64,000 nt of DNA from Siphlonurus alternatus (Eukaryota; Arthropoda; Insecta; Ephemeroptera; Siphlonuridae), in the NCBI GenBank assembly GCA_949825025.1, contig OX463785.1, positions 5,373,979-5,437,978 of the forward strand, read 5' to 3'. Shown one piece after another: positions 55,201-64,000 of the stretch; position 1 is the stretch's first letter, and the number at the start of each line of letters is the position of its first letter. The translations under genes were made by a program, and so were the position numbers. The notes beneath the pieces were generated by a model. The model was not told where the DNA came from. It saw only the letters and a list, made by a program, of their open reading frames with translations, and ran no database searches.

Positions 55201-58200
55201 AATTATGGATTTTTAAAAAACTAAATATATTACTAAGTCAGTACCACCTATTTAAATTTGTATGTAATTTTTTTCCTTCAACTGAACCTTGTTCCAAACC
55301 AGGGCTGTCATGACCTAAGCTATCCATCCCAGCTTTACAAATATATAACATATTATACTGTGGATGAATGAGCAACGCAATCAGTCTACTTTACAGGAGA
55401 TGAGAGATAACATGCGCGCGCTGGCCGCCATTCTGGTGGGAGTGGTAGAGAATTCTGCATGCATTCAAATGATAAAAAGAACTAATTAATAATTAATAAA
55501 AAATAAAAATATGAGGTGATCAAAAGTTTAAAATTAAATTTAAAAACTTTTGCTCACCTCAGATATTTTTTTCCATTATTTTTTTTTTATTTTATTTTAT
55601 TTTTTTTTCAATACTCATACATACAGCGTAGCCCTTCAGATTCACCAGAAGGGATGCCGATGCCTGGTGAACGAAAATTAAACAATGAAACTCTTGATCT
55701 GACGTCACATGCAAGTGCTTTTTACTATTTAATATTAATAAATGACGAAGATATAATACAAATAAAGCACTGCTAGTTTTCAAGCAAATTTAAAACTAAT
55801 TAAAAAAATATACATTGATGTTAGAGTTAAAACACGTCAGATAGATAATTTTATTTTCCTACAACTGCTGTGGAGATGGTATTTCGTTTTATCAACAAGT
55901 AAAGTGGAATGTTCAGTCAGAAGCAGTGCGCGCAAAAGCGTCAAAGTTGCTAGGGTTTGTCAGTAGAAATGTGAGAGGCTGTTCACAAAAAATTAAAAAA
56001 TTTGCCTATGTTACATTAATTAGACCAATATTAACATATGGTACCCCGGCGTGGCATCCTACTACCAAGTCAAACATACATTGCCTTCAGGCTATACAAA
56101 ATCGTGCTATTAAAATCATTTATAGAAGTAGCAAACCCTATGTGGATAAGTCCAAGCTGTTACCCCTTGGTATGCAGCTTTTGTACAATGATCTTTCATT
56201 TTTTAATAGTTGTTTGTCTGGACAAACCGATGTTAATATTATGCAAAATATTCGTCATGGTGTATCTGTGCGTGGTGAGGGCGGGCAGAAACTCATTCCG
56301 CCTAAGCCCAGAACGACTGCATTCAAAAATGGTTATGTGTATCGTAGTGTGACGAGCTGGAATACACTCCCGCCTAGCCTCAAGATCGTCCACCCCCCTG
56401 TGGTGTTTAAGCGTTAATGCAAGACATATTTGGTTGACTTATGTTCGCAGAGCCATTAATTTTGTAATTAAAAGTGCTATTTAATTTTAATTTTGACAAT
56501 GTAATTAATAACAGACTTATTATTCTATTTTATTAACTTTAATAATTTTGGCATATTGTTTTGTTTTTGTTCTTGTAAATTGGATATAATAACACATACT
56601 GTGTTATGGTGCTGCTTGTGCCGTGTATTTATCCTTTTCACCTCAATTGTTTGTCATATATGTTTTATTTTGTATATGTACTTGGGTGAATAAAAAATAA
56701 ATAAATAAATAAACAGAAACATTTGTAATATAGCATCGATTAATTTGTTGCGAGTGTTGAAGAAGATAGGCTTTTAAATGTCAACAATTATATTTTTTCA
56801 TACATAAACTATTAGGTACGTTACTTGGACAAAAAGTTTTCAACTTAGATATTATTTAAATTAGTGGAACATGAAATCAAAAAATGTGAACGCTAATACT
56901 CATCATGTTCGATTTCGTTTTCCTTTTTTTTTTTTTAAGCACCACAAGGATTAAAATTTCTTTGGCTGCAAATTTAGTCAGATAAAATCTAAGCACCTGC
57001 ACTTTCAGTAGCAAAAATTATTATTAATTTCTTTTTACATGCTTTACTCCAAAATTATATAAATAATTCAATATTTTAAATCATAGCAAAATTTATCAAA
57101 GTACTTTAAAACTGTATCAACAAATGATTTCAGTTTTTGTGACAAATATATTATCATTATATAAAAATAATATGTACTTACTCTCATCTTTGATCGTTTT
57201 TGCCTCAATAACCTATCAAAAAGAAAAATTGTGTTAGAATATTAATTTTGGTGCTTTCTGTACAAAAAAAGTTGATAGATACATTTAAATATGAACCTTT
57301 ATATATCAAAAACTAACATTAATAGTTCTATGACCAGAGCCACTCAAAGTAATTCTGTGTTTTTTTATACTTATACGCATAATTAATGTTTTTTTAAAAA
57401 ATAAAACGAATTGAAAAAGTAGCTTTTAAAAATTATACCTCTAATATTTCTAGATGTTTATTCTGCAGACTATTATACTTTGAATCCCTTTCTTGTGTCA
57501 TTTTAGAAAATCCTGCGTCCAATTTTGATTTGGTTGAAGTAAACTCTTGCAGTATTTTATCAGAATTCTTGCTCATGTCCGATTTAAAGTTCAATATGTC
57601 TTGTTTAATAATAACTGAAGTTGATTTTAAGTCTTCTTTACTCTGAAAAACTGTTTCCGTAACATTTGCATTCATCTTCAAGAAGTCTTGTTCAAGTTGT
57701 TTCGTTACTTCTTTCACGTAAACAGTTTGTAAATTTGTTGCATTGAGAATAACATCATAAATATTTTGCTGAAAATCCATTGTCTGATTTTTGATCTCTT
57801 GATTCATCATGTCGATGTTCTCAAATGTTTGTTTGACGTTTTCCCTCAGTGTAGTTGATTCTACGTCGCACCTCGTCAGTTCACTTGACTTGGTTTTAAG
57901 TTCCGCCGTGGTCACTGCAAGCTGCCCCTCTAGTCGCTCAATTTGAACTCCAAAGTTGGTGGTGGTTTCTTCAAGTTGCTGTTTCAATCTCAAGTTGTCT
58001 GCACGGAGAGTTTCTGTTGTTTTGTGATGATTTAGTGATGCAGTTGTCAATTTTTGTTGTGCCTCATCCAGCCTGAAATTTAAATTAAAATAATTTATTA
58101 TTAAGGAATGTCCAGATTATATATAATTATTTTTAACAAAATATGTGGTAAGATTACGTAACTAATATTAGATTTTGATTTTTCATAAAATTTGTAAAAT

Positions 58201-61200
58201 ATTGAAACAATATTTTAATAAATACTAGTATTTGAATTACGTATTTTCTTTTTTGTTTATCTATCCTATAATAACACTGCACCTGAAGTAGCAAAAATGT
58301 AATTTATAAAGTTTTTTTAATAATCCGGACAAAATTACGTTATTAGGATTTTTTTTAATTGAAGTGACACATGAAAAAAAAATAGATATCCAAATCACTT
58401 TTTTCAAAAATTATTAAACTTTATATAGTACTTTAAGTGTAGCAACATTGTAGCATTTATATTGCTACCGATTTGGTTTTGGAATTCAACGATGAAATAA
58501 AGGAATGCATTATTTTATTTACCATACTTATAATTTTTCTATATCAAAATAGACTTCAGTCCATTTCCAATAGTATTAATTCATTACTAAATAGAAAAGC
58601 ACACTAACAACAATTTTTTTTTTCTTCAGAAATAAAAATACAACTGCTAGTTTCTTTAATTGTAGCCAGAGAACTAGTTTCTACTCACCTGGCATTGAAA
58701 TTGGCCATCTGTTTAGCGTACACTTGATGTATTTGCTCCACCCCTTCCTTCTTTTCATCAAAGCGTGCCTGAAGAGCAAGCATCCTATAAAAATACCTCA
58801 GTTAACTAAGCAAAATATAAATATTAATCATTAAATATACCTGGAGTTAACACTAGCAAGTTCTTCTGCTTTCATACGAAGTTTTTCCTCCATTTTTACT
58901 TTCTCATCATCTAACTTGGTCTGAACACTCTGAAGTATAACCAGAGTCCTAGAAACAAAAGGATAAAAGTGAATATTATTTTACCTAACGATCATGTATA
59001 TTGATGAAAAGTGTATTCACTGACCTGGAGTTACAAATGGACAGTTGCTCAGCGTACATACGAAAGGTTTTCTCTACTCCCTCCTTACCCTCGTCCAATC
59101 GAGCTTCAGCATTCTGTATACAATGGATTAAATTTAAAGAAAAATCAAGGGTAATAAATGCATATTAACCTTACTTAAATATCTTTAAATTTATAATTAT
59201 CTTGTTAAAAGAATAATAAGTACAAGTTGCAAACAGTTCTGTTGTTCTAAAAAATACCCTCCAACAATTATTTTTATAAAGACGAAGTTTATTTAAATGC
59301 ATTTTTTTTTTTTCATAAGAGTCAATGAAATATTTTATTTTAAATTTATTTTTTTACGTGCTGAAATTTTTATACGATTATTACTGACCTCAACTTATAA
59401 CTATCGTAATATATATATTTCATTTTTTTCATATTGGAATTGTAAAATTAGACAACTAGAAGAATTATAATTATATAACAGCTTTAAGAAACAGTTCTGT
59501 AAGTTTGAGTGGTTATTGTTCATTATTCATTAAATATACCTTTTTTTTAATAATATTATAATATACAATTACTTTCTTTAGAAAAAAAAAATAGAAACCG
59601 CATTTTCTTTTAATTTTAAAGAAAGTCGAACTATAATTTTTAATATAAATAATTAATATTACTCCACATTTCTTTCCCTAATAAAGATAATTTAGTATCT
59701 TTATCGTTGGCTTCCTTCTACTGACTAGTGATAACGATTGAGGTCAGCAGGCTCACTGTCAGAAGGTTAATGTCCTATAACAAGACTCGTAGACGATCTG
59801 CATGATATCGTTGCAATGTTGTTACGTAAATAAAAATTTAGCAAACAAAACCATAGATTTATATTTCGTTCACCATTTTTACAAAAATCACAAAATTAGT
59901 TTCATCTACAGTATGAATGGAATATCGACCTCGATTTTTTTTATTGCAGAAATAGATAGAGCATGCAAAGTTATGCTTGAGTATGCTACCCTGATTTTTT
60001 TCAGATTTTTTACAGCCCTTGAAGTATTTTTAAAAATTTATTGAAAGTCCTTTATATAACGTCACGCGGTGGCAAGTCCTGTATTTTTCTTAAGGAGAGG
60101 CGCCTTGTGACGTCACAAAAAGGACTTTCAATATTTTTTTAAAAATACTTTCCAGGCTGTAAGAAATCTGAAAAAAATCAGGGAGCACGCTCTATCCATT
60201 TCTGCAGTAAAAAAAATTTGAGGTCGATACTCCATTAAACTCTCATTATTTGAATAATGCTTAGGAAATGACATCGAATTGGACTAAATGGAAGGCCTCC
60301 CTCCTATACAGGCACTCCTATATAGCCTAGCACCCATTCCCCTGGAGTTTTTAAGCTACTATATATATATAAAAAAAATATATGAAACCCTAAGTGGGTA
60401 CTTCTTATTACTAATGATCCATCGTCGTGGTTTAAAAATTGCTGATAAGTTGCTAATATGTTACAGTGAAATTAATTATACATTCCCTCCGAAAGTAGCT
60501 GGAAATAAGAATTTCCAGCCTTACTCTTCTTATCTGCATTTTGAAATTCTTGCTGCAAGTTCATAAGAAGAGTACTAACATGTTTGCAAGTTTTCAAGTC
60601 TGAGAAATCAATAAGTCGACCAGAAACCTAACTTCCATATTATGTGCTGTCAGAAATTTTATATAAATATAACTGTAGTCACATTTGGTTGGTACATGTT
60701 TTTCCTTATGGGATTTACATGTAAAAGTTGGGCAGTGAACTGACTGGTTGTCGTTACATCACTGAATTCAAGCTGCGTGGTTATATAGTACTTTAATGGG
60801 TGACCGTTTTAAGTAAAAATTACGTTGCTCCCTCCCTGGTGTAAATTCATCTCGCTTTCCACCCAATGCACTTGTGTGTAGTTCCCCAGACTGTGTACAT
60901 CACTTTCTCTATTTGAAAAATTACGTCTTCAACTCATCTTTTCATTCTTTTCCATGCGCGTCTAAACCTAATCTTATTAGCACATCTTATTTCCTCTTTG
61001 CTCAAAGTAAAGCCGGTATTACACGATACAATTTTTCCTTACAAGAAAATGTCTTCTCCATACAAACAAATGGAGAGGAAGTTTTCTTGTAAGGAAATTT
61101 TTTATACAATATATAGAAAAATTGTACCGTGTAATACCGGCTTAAGAATTAAATAGAAACAATGTTTCTAACAATTTTTGTATTCAAGAAGAGGAAAAAA

Positions 61201-62122
61201 TATGTAATATCGTCTCTTTCCCTTATATATTTTTCCTCTATAATGGTGCAAAATAGTAGAGAATTAGAGTAGAAGAGTCCTTAATAGCGAATAAAAGTTT
61301 TAATTTATTTTCTATCGGGTTGGTCCTCTGGTATAAATATATTCAAGCTAGGTTTTCGTCCTGACTGAGGTTTTTTACGGTTTCCTCATTCTGACCTCAG
61401 CGAATGCTGGGATGCGTATAAACAGGCCGTGGCCACCATCCTTTCCCTACCTCATACCTACTCTTTACCCCGCCAAGAGTTTTAAAAAATAATAATAATA
61501 TAAAAATAAAAGTAGATAGATTTTTTTTCTGTTTTATGTTCAAGTCTGTCAGAGCATTTCGATCTAATTGCTTTATTTAAAAAATAATGAAGATTATCAG
61601 TAACGAAATATTGACCCTTTCTACGTAAAAAATTGATATCCTAATTATAATATTGGTATTTCAACACATTTCTTCTAAACCCTTTTATAGTACACTCGTT
61701 ACATTTTAATTTATAATATAAGTTCCTAGCTCGCCTTGAACCCAAATCAGCATTGCTTAGACTAAGGCAACCGTATCCTATCAATCCATTCCAGCATTCA
61801 TCTAGTTGTAACTGAGGAAACCTTGGAAACCTTTTGTCAGGATAGTTGGCTATTGCTAAAGGATACAATCGTCTCTAATGCGATTGTACGAGTGGGTGTT
61901 CTTTAAACAAGCACCATGTGTAAAAATTGAGTGGTGCCGGGGATAGAACTATCGACCTTTTAACGTGAATCAATTATTATCTGTTTGAGCTGCTTCTTTA
62001 CATTATGGACTCACCTCCCTGACGATTCTGGTCCACGTGGAGGGAAGGTTCTCCTGTCCTCCCTGGACGCTCGAGGAGACAAACAACAGACACAGACACA
62101 ACAGAGAGACGTCTCCATACAT
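52204..62122 (-). CDS. Secreted coiled-coil C-type lectin, 9 exons, 493 aa
   Basis: Minus-strand exons: 62015-62122, 59025-59113, 58841-58948, 58689-58784, 57439-58072, 57182-57212, 55010-55098, 54292-54400, 52204-52421; all phases agree (1482 nt). Signal peptide about residues 1-21. Residues 37-350 form a long heptad-rich coiled coil, expected to oligomerise. A short linker repeats K-N-S-T-G-S-T with N-glycosylation sequons. The C-terminal lectin domain (378-493) has YYFS start, canonical Cys 395, 469, 483 and 491 plus an extra C424, WIGATDE, the EPN motif (460-462) and WND (478-480). EPN with WND predicts calcium-dependent mannose-type binding. The architecture resembles collectins, with a coiled coil replacing collagen, and fits a haemolymph pattern-recognition role (inferred). 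A TATA promoter lies just upstream. Introns carry MITEs, SINEs and a LINE end. Confidence 0.88.
52749..53076. mobile_element. MITE family A, copy A12
   Basis: Palindrome in the last lectin intron. The central sites are partly mutated (TGACGTCA at about 52879, TTACGTCA at about 52932). Confidence 0.8.
53124..53941. mobile_element. Palindromic-ended element S, about 820 bp
   Basis: CTCGCAATGGTTGAAACAAA and its inverse TTTGTTACAACCATTGCGAG. The inverted ends extend through ATGTCTGTCGCAT. No reading frame. Confidence 0.7.
55375..55700. mobile_element. Repeat family G, copy 2 (opposite orientation to copy 1)
   Basis: CAGTCTACTTTACAGGAGAT, GGCCGCCATTCTGGTGGGAG, then the GAGGTGATCAAAAG/CTTTTGCTCACCTC hairpin and a CTGACGTCACATG site near 55699. 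Confidence 0.5.
55892..56714 (+). mobile_element. 5'-truncated non-LTR retrotransposon (LINE) 3' end
   Basis: The open frame to 56417 encodes the C-terminal end of a reverse transcriptase protein: KLLGFVSRN, YVTLIRPILTYG, LQAIQNRAIKIIYR and a distal SWNTLPPSLK motif. This is the usual tail of CR1/Jockey-type elements. The 3' UTR ends in an AATA(AATA)n tail at 56690-56714. It is inserted in a lectin intron, antisense to the gene. The upstream catalytic part is absent, so it is dead. Confidence 0.75.
58080..58688 (-). other. Lectin intron 4, no recognised content
   Basis: AT-rich intron sequence; I see no repeat with inverted ends and no RNA gene. Confidence 0.6.
59917..60235. mobile_element. 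MITE family A, copy A13
   Basis: Palindrome in lectin intron 1 (ATGGAATATCGACCTC ... GAGGTCGATACTCCAT), with a TGACGTCA site at about 60108 and a mutated partner (TAACGTCA) at about 60057. Confidence 0.8.
60737..61482 (+). mobile_element. 5S-headed SINE carrying nested repeats T and B
   Basis: The 5S-like head (AATTCAAGCTGCG, TTTAATGGGTGACCG) and second-type body begin before 60915. The body resumes at about 61340 with CGTCCTGACTGAGG and ends TACCCCGCC. Repeat T (inverted, 60915-61318) is inserted in it, and MITE B (61008-61146) is inserted in T. Confidence 0.65.
61008..61146. mobile_element. MITE family B, copy B3
   Basis: The best-preserved B copy: AAAGCCGGTATTACACGATA ... TAATACCGGCTTAA, with CAAACAAATGGAG in the loop. 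Confidence 0.75.
61640..61960 (-). mobile_element. tRNA-headed SINE sharing the 5S-SINE body
   Basis: Minus-strand box B AGGTCGATAGTTCTATCCCC is followed by AGGTTTCCAAGGTTTCCTC and GAATGCTGGAATGGATTGA. These body words recur after the 5S heads elsewhere in the window. It lies 55 bp from lectin exon 1. Confidence 0.6.
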
Positions 62123-62128
62123 GTTGAC

Positions 62129-62163
62129 ACTGTATGGCTTAGCGCGAGTCTCGCTCTTTTATA
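62129..62163 (-). promoter_or_regulatory. TATA box and initiator of the C-type lectin gene
   Basis: Minus-strand TATAAAAG at 62163-62156, then TACAGTG at 62135-62129, about 28 bp downstream. The predicted start lies only about 10 bases before the ATG at 62122, so the 5' UTR would be very short. Confidence 0.65.
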
Positions 62164-62164
62164 T

Positions 62165-63262
62165 GTTGTGATGAGGAAAGTATCGAAATATAATTTGATA
62201 TCAATGTCAGAGGTTAACGTTGTTTTTGCAAAGTGCGCATCAATTAATTGCATGATGGGTTTTACCAAGACCAAGAAGTACTTTTTTTTTTGTCCATATT
62301 GCATTTTCCATCATGTCAGTATTACATTATGATTATATTAAAATAATTAGTATTGTCTTTTGTCTAACATCATTTTGTATAAAGCCGGTATTACACGCGA
62401 TACAATTTTTCTAATAATTGTAAACCATTTTTCCTTGCAAGAAAGCATAAACTCTATTTGTTTGTATGTAGAGAAGATTTTTTTGCAAGGGAAAATTATA
62501 TTTAAAATTGTATATTTTAATATAGGTTTAATGCAAATTATAAAAAGTAATACGCAGCATATTATATTAAGATCGTACTGTACAACAATGCTAAGAAATA
62601 TCAAAGCTTTTCGAATAACATTGTAAATTTTGTGTCAGCTTTGTTAAGAATTACGATACAAACGTGCTCGTGTGTTAGTAATCCTATACATGCGTAATTT
62701 TCTTTATAAAATGTTTCTTCATTTCTCATTGGAACTTAAGTTCAATGAGCTTAGAAACTTAATCGAAATTACTCATTTGTTCTTTGTTGAGGAAAGTATT
62801 GAAATATATAATTTGATATCTATGTCAGAGGTTAATGATGTTTTTTCAAAGTGCATGCGCATGAAGTAATTGCATGATGGGTTTTACCAAGACCAAGAAG
62901 AATAGGGCTAAGCACTTTTTTTTGTAAATATTGCATTTTCCATCATAACAAGTATTACATAACGATTTTATTAATGTAATTATTCTAAAATTATTTTGAT
63001 TTATTTCTAATGCAAATTATAAAAATTAATATGCTGCATATTATATTAAAATCGTAGAACAATGTTAAGAAATATCAAAGCTTTTCAAATAACATTGTAA
63101 ATTTTGTGTCAGCTTTGTTAGGAATTACGATACAAACGTGCTCGTGTGTTAGTAATCCTATACTGCGTAATTTTCTTTATAAAATGTTTCTTCATTTATC
63201 ATTACATACAATTTTAAGACCCATGAGAACTGCAACGTAATCAAAGTTACCCATTTGTTCCG
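62165..63262. repeat. Tandem duplication of the lectin upstream region
   Basis: Unit 1 (62165-62783) and unit 2 (62784-63262) share, in order: GAGGAAAGTAT, TTTGATATC, GCATGATGGGTTTTACCAAG, AATATCAAAGCTTTTC, GTGTCAGCTTTGTTA and GTGCTCGTGTGTTAGTAATC. Unit 1 additionally holds a family B MITE (62380-62520), inserted after the duplication. The boundary begins a few bases beyond the TATA box. Confidence 0.8.
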
Positions 63263-63451
63263 TACATCTATCAAGAGACATCGAACTGCAATCTGAGATC
63301 AATTTCGACTAATTTAAATATAAAAAATTAAAAATTTTAAGAAAACATGTTATTATTGTTATTAACCTTTTATATAAATTATTTTCAATATAAAAATTTA
63401 TAAAATATGTGGGATAAGTATTTTTTTTTTTTTTTTTGTCATTTATGATTT

Positions 63452-63835
63452 TTTTTTTACAAGGATACACCCCTAAGAGCTTACAGCTCGCGGCGGGGTA
63501 CTGGGTAGGGATAAGGTAGGGAACGGATAGTGGCCATGCTTACGCGTCGCGTCCTAGCATTCGCTGAGGTGAGACTGAGGGAACCGTGGAAAACCTCAGT
63601 CAGGACGGACACCTCTACTTTTTGTCAATGGACCAAAGCGATGTCCAAAGCCTGGGGAACCACACACAAGTGCATCACTGCACTGGGTGGAAAGCGAGAT
63701 GAATTTACCCCAGGGAGGGAGCAGCGTATTTTTTACTTGAAACGGTCACCCATCCAAGTACTAACCACGCTCGACGTAGCCTGACTTCGGTGATCTAACG
63801 AGAACCGGTCAATGCACTGCGCCACGCTTGACCTC
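63452..63835 (-). mobile_element. 5S-headed SINE, full length, second body type
   Basis: The best copy of this subtype. The minus-strand head has GAAGTCAGGCTACG and GTACTTGGATGGGTGACCG. The body has CACTTGTGTGTGGTTCCCC, GTCCGTCCTGACTGAGG and TACCCCGCCGCGAGC, and ends GGGGTGTATCCTTGTAAAAA. The remaining 63836-64000 is AT-rich with nothing seen. Confidence 0.75.
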
Positions 63836-64000
63836 TAATTGTCCCATTGAGCTCTATATACACAAGGCCTTATGTAGAGCTCATTGAATTTTCCGATTGA
63901 TCAATGCTTGGCAATGAAATAATAAATATTATTATCTAAATTTTTATTTTATTGTATTAAAAATTATGACTTCTTCTAAATTATATTACAATCTTTTAAA

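Noticed and set aside
55926..56417. Host protein of 163 residues
   Set aside because: The motifs and the AATA tail identify the 3' end of a non-LTR retrotransposon.
62011..62304. 97-residue minus-strand frame across the lectin promoter
   Set aside because: The TATA box and initiator lie within it; the real coding start is the Met at 62122, which gives a signal peptide and the correct phase.

Overview
The window is AT-rich, intron-bearing DNA from an insect. The main reason is a complete seven-transmembrane odorant receptor gene, a family known only from insects. The other genes are also typical of insects: a Methuselah-like ectodomain, a chymotrypsin-fold protease and a C-type lectin. The order is uncertain; the odorant-receptor C-terminus and the repeat load look hemimetabolous, perhaps hemipteran, but that is a guess. 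None of the five spliced coding genes and one short orphan gene is visible as a single open frame. I rebuilt them exon by exon from GT/AG sites with matching phases, by eye.

Layout: (1) 1.1-11.1 kb, + strand: an 8-exon odorant receptor (407 aa), introns packed with small palindromic transposons. (2) 11.9-17.8 kb: a 5.87-kb foldback transposon with a perfect 9-bp target duplication, arms of about 2.6-2.9 kb carrying 147-bp tandem repeats, and a loop holding a decayed cysteine-cluster ORF. (3) 19.0-23.7 kb, + strand: a 7-exon secreted serine protease (261 aa) with a TATA promoter and a chymotrypsin/elastase-like S1 pocket. (4) 26.0-30.6 kb, - strand: a secreted Methuselah-type ectodomain (155 aa) that stops before any transmembrane segment. 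(5) 34.3-43.0 kb, + strand: a type I receptor (325 aa) with two LDLa modules, one FN3-like domain, a TM helix and a tyrosine-rich tail. (6) 44.1-46.2 kb, - strand: a 118-aa single-pass membrane protein of unknown function. (7) 52.2-62.1 kb, - strand: a 9-exon secreted coiled-coil C-type lectin (493 aa) with EPN and WND sugar-binding motifs. (8) 62.2-63.3 kb: a tandem duplication of the lectin's upstream region.

Between and inside the genes lies a dense, nested set of mobile DNA: more than a dozen copies of one palindromic MITE superfamily, many other palindromic MITE families, three hAT-type elements with 8-bp duplications, 5S-rRNA-headed and tRNA-headed SINEs that share a body, and the 3' end of a non-LTR retrotransposon. 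Four of the six genes encode secreted or surface proteins of kinds often used in haemolymph defence or ligand sensing (protease, LDLa/FN3 receptor, lectin, Methuselah-like ectodomain). A shared function is only inferred from proximity.
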